64,000 bases of DNA from Turritopsis dohrnii. Taxonomy: Eukaryota; Cnidaria; Hydrozoa; Anthoathecata; Oceaniidae. A program made the position numbers and the translations under genes. A model generated the notes under the pieces. That model was not told where the DNA came from and ran no database searches. It worked only from the letters and a program-made list of their open reading frames with translations. The DNA is taken from contig BQMF02000609.1 in the NCBI GenBank assembly GCA_027922465.2, forward strand, positions 1-64,000, read 5' to 3'. Below are positions 22,545-35,250 of the stretch, in pieces; within the stretch, counting starts at the first letter, position 1; each line of letters opens with the position of its first letter.

Positions 22545-25219
22545 CAGGCGCGGATCTAGGATTTTCTGAAGTAGGCCGTGGGCCAAGAGACCTAAACGTT
22601 TAGGTTCGTACCCCAAATCTCGGGACAAGTGTATCTTGATTTATTTTAGTACTTTTGAGGATGCTGATCACGATTTTAAATGTTACCAAAGCCCAAAACC
22701 CGCAGTTTTCTTAAATTTTGACAAAATGTGTTACTTTTTCACTCTCTTATCGTTCACTTCCAATGCCGCCTTTTTTAACAGCAAGGGTGATGTAATACCA
22801 CTATAATTACTTTGCCGAACATTGTCTTACTGCAAAAAAATTGCTTGCACCATTGTTCTGCGGAATAGCCTAGCTCCTTCAGTGAAAGATTTTTCGTAAA
22901 CAAATGACATATAGCTAATGGTCTTCTGCTTTATGTTCTGTAACACTAACTGTTATCGTTGTTTGGCTCATTTTTCATCGAAATTAATTTAAATTTACAA
23001 TAAAAGCCCTAAAGCGAGTAACAGAATGCAGCAAAGAGTGGACAGAGTATGACTCTGAGCCTCAAAAACCATTTGTGTGAAAGCCATATTTCATTTTTGA
23101 TTGACTTATTTGTGCACAAAAAAGGAAGGGAGAATGAAAGAAACAAATCATAAAATTGATAAGGCTTGCCTTCTTGATTTTTGTTTTGACTGTTTTGTTC
23201 ACTAAAGTAATTCTTTAAGTTTTTTACATATGCATGTAAGCATCATTCTCATCAATGATGAAAAACCCCATCAGTTGCTGGTGTCAAGAAAGAGTCCAGT
23301 CATGTTCTGCCAGTAGTATACACTATATGCAACAAGAAAACTATTTATAAAATTGTAAGTACTTATATATATGTATATATAAATAAACGTGACCTAAGCA
23401 AATGATGAAAATCAAAGTGTTTTGTATTTGATAATAACAACTGAGAATATGTGTTAATTACAGAATTTTTTTATAAGAGTCAGTGTACAACATGGCCTGA
23501 GGTTGGTTGTTCGTATGTTTTGAACCTTTTTCAGCCAGAATTTCTGTTATTTTGTTCTTGGCTTGAAGAACACAGTTTCACATTTCAGTCTCACTTTGTT
23601 TGTTCTTTATGGAACTTCCAGTAAAATAAAAAAAACATTTTTTTGAAACACCTTTGCTACTGGTTTGTTCTTATTTCCGTTTTAACGATTCAAATTCATT
23701 TTTGATGCAATGTGGAAGTAAAATAAATATATGAAAAATGGTAACCATTTGGTAGTCACCCAATAAGAGCATGCAAACAGGCCAAACATTGCATTATCAT
23801 TAATATACTTTTACACATTTATTTTAGACGAGAAAAGAAACACAAGTGAAAATACAATTCAAAAGAATTTACGGCAAGAGAACTCGCATATCCTTATTTG
23901 TTCTTATTTTGCAAGACAATTCAGGCTCAGGCTGTTTTTTCTTTTTGGCCAAATCTGAGAATAGGAGTTCTTATAAAATTGTTCTTATAAAACAAAACAT
24001 GTATTTTAAAACCTGACATTATATCTTAATGCAAAATTTATTGTAGAGATGTACTGTGCAAACTTAGAAGTAAAGTACCATAGACTATGTTACAACAGCT
24101 ACAAAATACCTTGGGTGGAGAATAAAGGGAAAGTGTTGCTGTATGAAAAATCTTTCACAAGGTTTTTATATCAATGAAAAATTGGTCAATTAAAGAAAAG
24201 TATGTTTTTAAAGCATTTGCACAATAGGTTTGTGAACATTATTCAGTCTGAAGAGCAACTAGATCTCTCCAACTACAATTCAGAGAGATCAAGGTATACA
24301 ACAGTTTTCCACATATTGTTTTTTATTGACCAAGTCCTACACTTGTAAGAAACAGTAGTGAGTTAGTATTTCATGAAGTTATAGTTTTACTCTCCAATGA
24401 TGTAGTCCAAGAAGATAGTTCTAGTCGGTTAGAAGAGGTTGAAAGTTTGGAAGGTAAGTTCTGCATGGTTTTAAGGTTCGATTCCTTCGCTCAGCTGCAA
24501 GTAATGTCTGGTGACAGTAATATGGGCATAATGCTGGGTGGCCCATTCCATGTAGAACATTACATGTATAAGAAATGAGTATCAAAATTTTATTAGCAAT
24601 GATGCAAGACCTAGTGCCATGTAGAATCAAAGAAAAGGATAATTACATCATTAACATAATTGCACGTTCTATGCACAACGTGAAAAGTCATGATTTGAAG
24701 TCGTACTGACAACGGAGACGCGATTATAGAGAAAGTCTTTTTCTCTTATGTAGATTTTATTGAAGCTCGATAACTTTCTAGTCGTTATAAGTTTATCAAT
24801 TGAATAAGTTCTCCAATAAAAAGAAGTTCTTCAAAATACTATTCACAAGTAATTTTATTATTTTGTTCTTTTTGCTCACGTCGTCGTCCATGTTGCCGTC
24901 GTAGTTGCTTAAGCTCACTATTATTAGAACTCACTATTATACGCGAAGAAAATACGAGCGCAAAAAAATGTTTCATTAATTTCAACTACCTGAAAATTTC
25001 AAATTCAAGAATCAAAATTTAATTTAAAAAAATTCACGAGAACTGAATTTCGCGGTTGACCAAAATTCTTCATTTCGCGGGAAATAAAAGTCACGTAAAA
25101 CGAAATTTAGTTCCTTTAAAGTCAGTTACTAAACAATGTAAAGTGCAAAAAAATCAATTTTTCGTAAGAAGAAGGGGATACACAAGTGACATTCGAAAAT
25201 ACACATATACTTATAATGT

Positions 25220-25952
25220 TTAACGTATCTTTATGGTTGTGATACCACTACACTAGCTGCTTTCACGGCAAGAGGAAACAAACGTGCCGGCAATGCCTGA
25301 ATATCAACATATCCCTTCAATACGCAAATCGGCTGTATTGGCAATAGCGACTATTTTGATGCTTCAACAGTTGAAGAAGTTTATATGCTTACGAAAGCAG
25401 TAAAAAACGATGTAACGAACCAGTGACATTCTTTCAACAAGGCAACTTTGCAGAGGAATTACTGCCACCCGACGTTCGATGCACTACAAAAACATACAAA
25501 GCGCGCAAACTATCAAAGCTATTGGAAAAGTGTCGTCAATCTTCTGTTATTGATGCCCCTGCGATGGTTGGAAGATAGAAAGTTAAGAAAGTTAAGAAAT
25601 TAGTTTTGATTGGATGGATACAGATTGTGCTGTAGATATACTAAAAGAACTAACAACCTGCGGATGCGAAGAAAGTGGATGCAAAAACAAAGAAGTTGCA
25701 AATGTTTCATAAACAAACTCTCGTGCACAAAAGATATGCAAATGTATTTATGAGAGAATGGAAAAGTTGACGAATCAGAATCAAGCGAGGAAGATTCGGA
25801 TGATGATGTTGATGCCAGCTTTAAGGTCTCGACTTTTTGAATCAGACATTGACGACACCTCAGATGCTGAGAAACAGTTGAATAATTATATTTTTAAACA
25901 GAATATCGATAACACACGATACGCTTTTCCCGATAGCTCATTTTACCTGTAA
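25220..25952 (+). pseudogene. Decayed ORF with Cys-rich tail
   Basis: Translating all frames gives a broken but ordered series: DTTTLAAFTARGNKRA, YMLTKAVKNDV, ALQKHTKRANYQSYW, then ELTTCGCEESGCKNK and KRCKCFINKLSCTK, followed by an acidic/hydrophilic end in the 25758-25952 frame. The spacing of C-x-C and C-x4-C pairs is like the Cys-rich tails seen at the end of uncharacterised transposon proteins in cnidarians and arthropods. Several stops and frameshifts rule out a functional gene. It lies inside the hAT-like element, but I cannot say that it belongs to it. Confidence 0.4.
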
Positions 25953-26964
25953 TTAAGCTACTCGCTGAATTATTTGTGTTTACTAGTTGATAATCATGAA
26001 AATATAATTAACTTAAAGGAAAAAACAGAAAAATAGGATAAGGAACGCTTGAGATTTCATTTTATCGAAAAGTTCTCGATACGACCCGATAATTAAGTAT
26101 TTACTTAGTTTTTCCTAGTTTTTAACGTTATGAAAGTGTTTTAGTGCATGTTGGTATTTATATTGTGTTTATATGCATGATTGAAATTTTTAAACTATTA
26201 TATTACAAAGAAATATTTGAGAAAGCACTTAACACGATAAAACACGATAAAACACGATTGCGCTATTTTTGATGCTCAATTTCTCGAAAACTGCGGGGTT
26301 ACCAGCTTGGTAACATTTATTTTTGAATTCAGCATGTTTAAAATCGCTAATTTATATATAGATACCTTTGTCCCGAGATTTGGGGTACGAAACTTTTTTT
26401 AAGAGCTTTTAAGGCGCATTGGCCCACGGCCTAAAGGTATGTCGCGAACGCGACCAAAATGAATTGCGGAGCGCAGCGACGCAATTTATTTTGCCTTCTC
26501 AGCTGGGGGCTTTGGGGGGTGCTGTGAACCCACCAAATGGGGTATGGGGCTAAGCCCCAGAACTTTTTGAAATTTTTAACAATTGAAGGTCCCGAGAGGC
26601 AGTAAAACATAGCAGTAATATAGAGTTCAGATCACATTTTATTATCTCGGTAACGAAACGTTTCCCAGTCCTTTAAAACTCCCATGGAATTTCTATAACA
26701 TTTCAAAGTTATCTGTTTCGCCTAATATCAAGGCTCGTCAGCATGTCTAGGCTCAACATGGCCGGACATGGACAGACAAATGGGGTCTATGGAAAAGGGA
26801 ATACTTCACCAGTGAACCGATACACAACGTCACAGAATGTCAGGTGAAGTGAGTGCCTCTTGAATGGCGATTTGAAAGGGGTTGGGTTATTCTGTTGATT
26901 TATCAACACAAAAGACCATCTTGGAAAATCTTTCCAGCAATTTTCTACTGTAAAGATAATGCAA

Positions 26965-27233
26965 CAGTGGCGTAACTGACGTGGTGCGTTGGGTGCGTTC
27001 GCACCGCCCTCGGATTTAGCTTGCCCTTTTTTCTTACCAAACAATTTTTCACGCCATATTCTTTTTACTAAATTTATATAAATCATTAATAAATTGTCAA
27101 CAAAATAGTATAAAATAGCCTTGTGCATTTGTTGCTATGGTATGAAGTGTGCTAGTTGCTTTACGATTGTGTGTTCTAAGCCCAGATATGTGAAAAACGC
27201 ACCTGCCTTATGTTTAACTCAGTTACGCTACTG
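26965..27233. mobile_element. 269-bp hAT-like MITE with TGCAA duplication
   Basis: The left end CAGTGGCGTAACTGA pairs with the right end, which on the minus strand reads CAGTAGCGTAACTGA. TGCAA flanks both sides (26960-26964 and 27234-27238), a clean 5-bp target duplication. The interior has no gene; part of a spurious minus-strand frame crosses the left end. Confidence 0.75.
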
Positions 27234-28018
27234 TGCAAAAACATTTCAGAACTATTTCACACTATGAAACAAATAAGTAGAAGCTTCAATGTGCTTCTTC
27301 AAGTACAACATCTTATCAACCTCAGAATAAAATTGGAAATCATCTTGATGAATCTGAAAAGAAGAATTGCACCTTGTAACCAATATAATGGAGTGAAGGA
27401 TTTCATTTGGTGATTTTCTTCAATTAGCATTAATTAATTAACACATCAACATCATGACAGTGTCCTGAAGAAACACTAGCCACCAAATTTGGGAGTAACG
27501 ATTATAGAACCCAAATACAAAACGTCCATGTTTTCTAAAATATTAACAGCACTAAGCTAATGTCAAACAGGTTCTGCTCTACTGTTTTTTCACAAATGTG
27601 TGTTGCATGATGAATTCTGCTTTCTAAAAAGAGCACAATAAAGGCAGTAGTACACACCATCAGTGTTGATTGAATATCAAAGCCATTGAAATTTTTTAGC
27701 CAATGGAAAACTTTCTAGCATTGAATCTGGACAAGCCCTTGGTTACTAGAATTTTTCATCATTTGAACATGCATTATAACAAATTAATTCAGAGTAACTC
27801 ACCTAGGGCTCTCCATTTACATTCTTAGAAATAGAATTTAATCTTTCCAAAGGGTAAAGGTTTCAATAAGAGTTATAAGCATTATCACTACCAGTACTGT
27901 GTTATTGTCATTACTTGTCATTAAGGAATCACTTGAGAATGAATAAGATTCGTGTTACACAGAGAAGTGTGCTGGGTAATAAGTTGGAGTTACTTTAATC
28001 ATATAGCTGTTGTTATTG

Positions 28019-28090
28019 GAAATACAGTAAACAGTAATACAGTTCGAATTATGGAGGTTCGAATTATAGAGATTCGACTGTATAATTATT
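28019..28090. repeat. TTCGAATTATAGAG-type repeat
   Basis: The phrase GTTCGAATTATGGAGGTTCG followed by AATTATAGAGATTCGACTGT is a tandem of TTCGAATTATNGAG units. Such phrases are common at ends of pogo/Tigger-type elements, but no partner terminus was located here. Confidence 0.35.
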
Positions 28091-29697
28091 GCTTTTCACA
28101 AATGAATTATTACAGGAATTTGACAGATCAATCAGTATGTTTAGATGCTGCTAAAATACTAAATTACTATATTGTTGTCTTGATGTTTTTATCGTAGCTG
28201 GAAAGAAAAGTTTCTTTCTTCTACTAGGTCAAGAAAAGTGTGGGGTTTTTGTTGGTTGACTTTGATATTACTGGAACAAAATGATTAGGAAGTGATGCAG
28301 ATTTTGATAAATGACAGCTTCATTAAAAAAGAGAATCTCTTTGTGTCTCCTGAGTTGATGGGAATTCATGGCTGAACAAATTAATATTTTATTTCACCAA
28401 ACTGCGAATAATAAACTTGGATGTTTTTAGTTATGACAGTGTACATATATAATACTAAAATTCACACTAAAAAAGACCTAGAGCAACAATTATTTACAGC
28501 TTCAATATTCATGTATATATACTCCTTGAAGTAGATAAACTCTTCTTGTCTGTAAATAGCATAGGAAGAGATAACTGAAACATGTTTTTTTTTTCAAAAC
28601 GAATAAATCTTGTGTGTATCGTAAACCAAAGAAAAACATCGGTGCTTGGAGTAATAACAAAAATTTTAAAGAAATTCAATGATTGTTTATATCTGCAGAG
28701 TATCGACCATGGAATTTTTGCATTAATCTACAACTAAGTTGATAATAATTTCAGTTTGAACTGTCATGTAGTTATCAAAACACACTTTAAACCGATATCT
28801 TGCCTTGTCTCATTTTTACAAACAAAAACACTCAAAACTATATCTATCCACATGATATGCAGATATAAACAATTATTTTGTCATCATCATGACATGTCAA
28901 AACAAAAACAGTTGTGTAATCAAATCAATAAACTTACACAAAATTAAAAATGACAATATAAACGCTCAGATTAAATTATTTGTAAGTACCATGGGGAAAA
29001 AAGAATAATAAAATATCAAAAGCTATCTTGGGGAGCCTCACTTTTATAGATTTTCAAGAGGAAATCTGCCTTTAAAACTAAACCCCGTAAACCAAAAATT
29101 ATCAAGTTAGAATCTTTATGTTTGTTGGGTTAGTTTCTTCGAAATTCTCAGTAAAAAAATAACTTACCTTCATCCAGAGAGAAGCCATGAATAAAGCATG
29201 TATAAGGCTTCTCGCACATATTTGCACAATGTGGTTTGAAAACATACTGTTTTTGATATTTTATCCTACCAAGCACGCAATAGGTTCTTGGCCTTGAACT
29301 CACTGCTGCATTTGATACCAAGTTAAATTTTGACGTCACATTTTGACGTCAAAATACACATCCATTGAAAAATAGGGGGTTGCTGAATATGGCAGATAGA
29401 TTTCTCGACATACCTAGGTCTAGCCTGTGTCATGGCTTACCTCCTTGCCGCAATTTTTAAGGTCAGTATTGAGTGCCATTGTGTCTAGGCTAGGCATTTC
29501 GCACATATGCGAAACGGCTCGCACAATTCTGAAAGACATAACTTGAGATATACGGAGTTACTTCCGTATCAGTAAATAAGCAAATAACACGTACGTCACA
29601 AATCACTGCAATGTAAGAAATGCTGAACTACTTTTTTTTTGAGTTTTTTTACAGGTATGTCGGTCGCACAGTTTGACATACCTTAAATTCGCGCCTG

Positions 29698-29870
29698 AAA
29701 AAAAGTCACGTCCGATTGGGGTTGCAACGTATTTGCTTCGAACTCACGTCGTCCACAAAAAAAGAAATAATTTCGCTCACAACTCAATCTACTATTTTGT
29801 GTGACTTACAAACAAACAAACAAACAGACAAACAGACGGAGAATCGGATATTAATATATAGATTAGTTTT
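29698..29870. repeat. Diverged relative of the 562-bp satellite
   Basis: GTCACGTCCGATTGGGGTTGCAACG parallels a phrase in the satellite unit (CGTTCGATTGGGGATGCAATG). An ACAAACAA/ACAGACAA run and TCGGATATTAATATATAGAT follow. Confidence 0.4.
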
Positions 29871-30508
29871 TCACGTATGACTTGATCTACTTATTTTTCT
29901 TTTGTTTCTTGAGTCTTTTGTTCTTTCTCTCGGAAATCGCAGGGCTTTATGCATCTTTTCAGTGAATTCGTGTCTTAGCATTCTACTGTATGAAAACAGT
30001 CTGAAGAGACATAGTGATATTTTTGTCTGAAGAGACAAGTTTATATCTGAACAGATATTTTAGTACATTTGTTATAAAGTTAACACTACTGCCACTATAG
30101 ACTTTTGGTTATACGTATTTAAAATAGAAATATATTGGCATACACTTATTTAACTTGAAAGGGAAATTAAGCCTTTATCAAAAACTTTTTATATTAGCTG
30201 CAGAAAGGTCTCATTAATCTTCTGTGATCATTAAAAATTATTTTAAATAATAATTATACCCAGTTTTTCGTTATTTAGTATCTAACAACAGACGTCATTG
30301 CAGTGCTCTGAGATGGAAATTTTGACGTCACAGCGCGATCGCTGTTTTTGTAAAGATTACATAAACTACAATATTTTGTTTTTGTTGATGAAAGTTATTA
30401 AGTTCTTCGTGATATAAAACCTTTATTAAAAAGTATTACGTTTTAGATTTATAGCAGGTATACGTGCGTAAGCGAGTTTTTAAACAAATGTGTATATTTT
30501 GGATGTAT
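29871..30508. other. No gene recognised
   Basis: This is AT-rich DNA with a short direct repeat (CTGAAGAGACA twice near 30000). I see nothing else in it. Confidence 0.35.
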
Positions 30509-30573
30509 AAACAAGATTCGCAAAAATGCGACTATATATTTCCCCAAAGTTGCGAACATTTTATCAATTATTA

Positions 30574-31040
30574 CCGTAAATGATCGAATAAGCGTCCCCT
30601 TCCAAATAAGCGCCCCCTCCTTTCAGGTGAATTTTGAAATAAGCGCCCCTACTCAAATAAGCGCCCCTGGGCGATTATTCGAGTACATAAATAAGAGCAA
30701 AAGGGGGCGGTTATTTGAGTTTTTGTACAATAGAAAACAACAAGTATTTAAAAGAATATAGATTTCTTTTTTATTACCTTTTCATGCTCAAATTTCATTT
30801 AAAAATATGAAGTGATCGATGTAGAAGACATTTAAAAAAGAAATATTCACTGTATATATCTTCTGTTTCTGTAAATATTACTCGAAACCTTTATATATTT
30901 TCTTACTATTTATGATACAAAAAAATTAAAGTTTAACAAAAACACAGTATTTTAAATAAGCGCCCCTACTCGAATAAGCGCCCCCTCTAAAAATTGAATT
31001 TTTAAATAAGCGCCCCGGGCGCTTATTCGATCATTTACAG
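30574..31040. mobile_element. MITE rich in AATAAGCGCCCC, TA target site
   Basis: The left end (CCGTAAATGATCGAATAAGC) pairs with the right end over 21 bases with one mismatch. TA flanks both sides. The homologous site in copy 2 of the host repeat (about 53220) has only TA with no insertion, which proves the borders. AATAAGCGCCCC and its complement recur at least six times near both ends. The TA target suggests Tc1/mariner-type mobilisation. Confidence 0.85.
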
Positions 31041-31383
31041 TATGTGTACATTGATAACAAGAAAAATGTATCAATAAATAATTACAGTGGTGTATCTACT
31101 ATCAAACTGATGTTCAGATAAAAACGCTGTCAATACCAATCAGGGTGGATTTGAACTTAATAGTACAAAACGACTTATTTTGAAGTTTATGAAATGAAAA
31201 TGTACATGGCCAAATGATAAGATTTTTCTCAATCTTTGCCAAGGAATTAAAAAGTGACTTTGAAGTTACTATGGACATAGCTAAAAACTATAAGACCTAA
31301 ATGCGGCTAACGTTTCCCCTTAAACAACTGAATAGTCTTTTTGCAGAACAATCTGAACCATAAAATCACAGGACAAATGTAAC

Positions 31384-31685
31384 AGATGAGTTTCTAAGTG
31401 ACGTGATGTTTATAAACATTAGTGTTTTTTGCTTGATAATTGCTGTGAGTTTCAACATAAATGCTTAATAGATCAAGTCAATTTCCTACCAATATGGGCA
31501 CCCATCTTGGTTGGCAATTAGATGCTCTCTGCACACTGTCGGTTAAGCCGGTTCTCAGGAGGCGTTTTCAAGACAAAAAAATTATTAAAAATAATACTCA
31601 TTAGCACTCAAAATCTATTGTGAAGTTTATTAAATTTTTAGTTTAAACAGATCTTTAACTGGTAATTAACATCAGAAACTCATCT
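31384..31685. mobile_element. 302-bp MITE with AGATGAGTTTCT ends
   Basis: AGATGAGTTTCT at the left pairs with AGAAACTCATCT at the right. The interval is missing from the collinear copy at about 53550-53575, where TAAAATCG is followed shortly by AACAGAACACTTGC. A relative lies inverted at 14400-14645. Confidence 0.7.
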
Positions 31686-32944
31686 ATTCAACAGAACACT
31701 TGCTTTAACTCAGATAAAACTATCTTACAAAATTATAAAATCAAATTCGTATAAAGGTTTACAAAAGAAGAAAAGAAAATTGTCAAACCTTTGGGGATTC
31801 TAAGGGCATAAATAACTATCAAAAGCAATCAAAAACCAATTTCTACTAAAAAATATTATGTGTCAAGTTTTCAAAATAAACATCTCTGATTCAAAAAAAT
31901 ATGTTCACATCATAATACATCACTATATATCACATATATCACTAGTGAAAATATACATCCATAACCAAATCACTGCATATTTGGAAGTAGAAGTTTTTGT
32001 TTCGGCTTGATTTATTAAATTACAGACTGTTATGCTGGAATGTGTTTTGATTTACCTTCGTTGCTTGTAAAGGAAAATTGACATTATTAAATTTCTACGA
32101 AATAAAATATCATATATATTTATGCAATATCAAAACAGTATACGTAATCATGGAATTGAATGAATGTTGTTGGATTACATCTCAGGAGGCACATTCAACC
32201 AGATTCTTTCACATTATTATGTCTCAATCCTGTCTGTGTGTATTTAAATATTTTACGTATCATTGGTTTTCTGAACTTCCTTTTGCGTATACAACGAACA
32301 CCACGTTTTTACTTGCAATTCTTGTTATATGTACTCCTTGAATTAACAACTGGTTGTTGTCCACCTAAAAAGGGTTTCCTTGATATGGTTGTACATCTCT
32401 ATATAGCTATAGTGTTTTCAGTTGGGCTACATTATAATCAGGATGTAAAATAAAAATAAGTCTTCAGCTTGGCTTTTAATGATGAACTTTCAACTTTGCA
32501 CTGAAATCACAGATGCAATGTTCTACTGTTCCAAGCATTTAATTATACCATTCATCATAACAAAAACATAACACCCGTGACATATTGATATCTCTCTTTT
32601 TTCTCTTTTACTTGCGTTCATTCAAAAATGTTAACAAAACTTTTAGAAAAACATTGAATTAAAACGTTTTTATTTCCATCATTTAACGTTTGAATCTCTT
32701 GAATCATCTTAAAAGCTGGGAGACAAAGCAAAACTCTTCCACTGCTGACTGCCCATCTGCACTGACTGAAAAAAAAAATGGCGCACTACTTCACTGAAGA
32801 CTAGCCTCTATTCTTACCTATCTTGGCTAGCCCAAAGTTCAATACTGAACCGAGGCTATAAAAGTAAACGGAGAAGATGAAGGAGGAGGAGGAGAAGGAA
32901 ACTGCCGGTTTTAACATATATTTCGCCCTATGGGGAAATATATA

Positions 32945-33417
32945 AAAATAAAATCTTCGGTAATGACTGTTTTTATTTTTCTTGAATCGTTGCTGATAAA
33001 CTTATTTTACATTTATGTTGATGAATGATAAATATTTTCGTGTTAATGTTGTTTTTCTACATGCCATTTTTTAAACATGCCATCATGTGCTGCCTACGTC
33101 TGATATTTCCTGCAAATGAAATTCGCTCTGTGACGTCATGATATTTATAACGAAAGCTATAATGGCGATTTAACTAAGTTGTTTTTTTAGCAGTTTTTTT
33201 CATTTGGAATACCTTTTATACATAAAAAGGTGTTCCTCTAGGATAAATGAAGTATTTCATGCTCAAAATCAGAAAAGAAATTTTAAGGCTTAATTTCCAT
33301 AAACCAATGCATTTCTTCTGGACTTAAAAAAAAGAAATATTTAAATTCAAAATAGCATTCAAAATTCCCTTCCGAACAAGAAATTATATAATGCCATGGT
33401 CCTTTTATGTCATATAA
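32945..33417. other. No gene recognised
   Basis: This is AT-rich DNA between a dispersed repeat and an EnSpm-like end. No exon or structured repeat is recognised. Confidence 0.35.
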
Positions 33418-33585
33418 ACGTCAAAACAACGCTTCATCGACCGTCGAAAACGATCGTCAGATGACGGTCACTTTACAACGTCACAATTATGTTGCATTTC
33501 TGACCACTAGACGGCCGTCAAACGACTGTCAGAGGTGACCGTCATATGACGTTATCCTAACGTCATAATGTTTACTGTGCAGAGT
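33418..33585. mobile_element. EnSpm-like terminal fragment
   Basis: The block is dense in ACGTC, GACCGTC and GACGGTC phrases and ends GTTTACTGTGCAGAG, resembling the GCTTACTGGGC right end of the 43687-49517 element. Only one end is recognisable, so it is a fragment or an eroded MITE. Confidence 0.45.
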
Positions 33586-33889
33586 CATGTATCTAACTTG
33601 GTCAACTTAGTCTCCAGAATTGGACAAGACGTCTTTAAAAATGCAAAAGTTTATGCAGACGTCAGCATTTTTGAAAAGATTTGGAGTGAAAAAGTGGTCA
33701 GATATTTGAGTTTGAAAATTTGCTGACTCGGCAAAAATGGGCCAAGAACGTCGAGTCAGCAAATTTTAACCCTGCATACATAAGCCTAAGATTTAATGCT
33801 GTAGAAACTACTTAAGTTATTTCATTTGTAACAGCTAAGTAACAGTAAGTAAAAAGGAACTGTTCCGGTTTGCACTGCAGAAAAGTTAG

Positions 33890-34700
33890 CCCTTTTCTCA
33901 TCATCGTTTCAAGTAGAGACCAGTGCAGCATGTTCCTCAGAAAACCTCTTGCAAGTGTAGCTATGCTGTAGTTCTATTATACCAATTATTGAATGACCGC
34001 ACAGAGATGTTCAGGAAAGGAAGAATCAGTTTATCTATAATGTCATCTTTGGAGTACTCGAGAGAAGCTGTGCTTGCGCTTTACATAACGCATGTTTGGA
34101 TACAGCGTTCCCACCAATTTTTCCTTGGAAATCAATTCTTTTCGTAAGGCTCAGACGAAACAATCACTTTCCCAAAAAATATGAGTGTTTGCAGTTGAGT
34201 TTTGATATCGGAAATCCCAGTGGAACCATCATATGTGTATAAGATTAGTTGAAATTATTCTTAAAATATGCAAGTACAATGTCAGACTTATGTGTGAAAG
34301 ATATTCTGTTGCTGAGAGGAAGATTCACTTGAATCAATAAAAACCGTGAGGCATGCAGGAAAAGTGCAAGACTGTATTCCATGTATTAATGCATTTAAAA
34401 CATATTTAGTTTAGTATTTTAAATGTACTAGTATCTCGTGTTAAGGCATTTTAACTGGTTCTAATTTCAAAAATGCCCCCGTTCAGTGTCAAAAATAGGT
34501 GTGAAATCCCGTGACGAAAAATAAAATCACAAAACATTGTACGGAAAGAATAACTATGTTGAAGAGTTCAGAAAACTGATAAAAAATGTATTTGATTTTA
34601 TGCTTTTACCGTGACAGTTTGGTTTATTTTGGAGATCACATCAGAAAACAGTAGATAAAGTAAAAACAACACGACCAGATGGTCGAAAGATTTCGCTTAT
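33890..34700 (+). repeat. Dispersed repeat, inverted relative of 50215-51170
   Basis: Phrases such as AAAACCGTGAGGCATGCAGG, CCCAGTGGAACCATCATATG and CTAGTATCTCGTGT-AAGGCA occur here and, in reverse complement, at 50215-51170. The right part (CCGTGACGAAAAATAAAATC) also resembles the satellite unit start. No frame is conserved between the copies. Confidence 0.7.
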
Positions 34701-34989
34701 GTTTTTTTAAGAATAGCAGACCTATAAATAACGCCATTTTTGAGGATTCATTGGGTTGCGGGCCAATGCGGAATTTATAATAAACCCGTCTCCATAGTGA
34801 TACGTGTTTTCGTATTTCCGCATAACTTCCCTGCTTCTGAGCCTAGTTGCCCTACTGATACATTTTGTTAAAAAGATCTGCTAGTGTAAGCATAGAAATA
34901 AAAAAAGTTTTATTGTGTAAACCTAACTTTATTAATAAACACATCAAAATTGAAACAAAAGAAATATACTTGTATAAGCTGTAACCATG

Positions 34990-35078
34990 ATTTCATTTCA
35001 TAAAATCTCCGCCCGATCTAATACTGGTGTATACGCCCATTCACGCCTTCAGGCTGAAAGTCATCCTTCACGACCTCT
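34990..35078. repeat. Left inverted terminal repeat of the DIRS element
   Basis: These 89 bases, including CCGCCCGATCTAATACTGGT and GCCCATTCACGCCTTCAGGC, are repeated in inverted orientation at 38182-38270 with only a few differences. Inverted terminal repeats together with a tyrosine recombinase are the hallmark of DIRS1-type elements. Confidence 0.85.
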
Positions 35079-35250
35079 TTCGTCAATTCTCGCCAAACAA
35101 AATGGACGCACAGTAAGTAATTGGATAAGTTTAGGTATTTAATTCGCCAATTATCTGAGTAATCATTCCGTGATTAAAGATAAGATTTAATGTAAAGCAT
35201 GCTACAGAGTTACAATCATACTCTAGCAAGAAGTTGATGCTAACGAGACT

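Larger units (their letters stand above)
22545..29697. mobile_element. Nested hAT-like element, about 7.2 kb overall
   Basis: The left end is CAGGCGCGGATCTAGG; the right end on the minus strand is CAGGCGCGAATTTAAGG. Both are flanked by AAAAA, a possible 5-bp duplication, though low in complexity. A longer internal inverted pair supports an element here: 22573-22630 (AGGCCGTGGGCC, then GTACCCCAAATCTCGGGACA) against 26363-26433. The segment from about 26434 to the right end is probably a later insertion or a second element. The interior carries a decayed Cys-rich ORF (25220-25952) and a smaller MITE (26965-27233). No hAT transposase is recognisable. Confidence 0.4.
30509..32944. repeat. Long dispersed repeat, copy 1 (with two MITE insertions)
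   Basis: This segment is collinear with 53160-54948. Both begin ACAAGATTCGCAAAAATGCG, with a TCGCA-AAAA-TGCGA hairpin. Both end in GAAACTGCCGGTTTTAACAT followed by a hairpin of TATTTC(G/A)CCC and GGGGAAATATA. Copy 1 is longer because it holds two insertions absent from copy 2 (30574-31040 and 31384-31685). Near the right end both have a TATAAAAGTAAACGGAGAAG phrase. No ORF is conserved between the copies, so this seems a non-coding or long-dead element. Confidence 0.75.

Noticed and set aside
26787..27128. 113-codon minus-strand frame
   Set aside because: It crosses the left border of a MITE with target duplication, so it is a chance frame.
32078..32453. Two overlapping frames of 87 and 97 codons
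   Set aside because: They lie in the long dispersed repeat, and the collinear copy at about 54100-54480 does not keep either frame.
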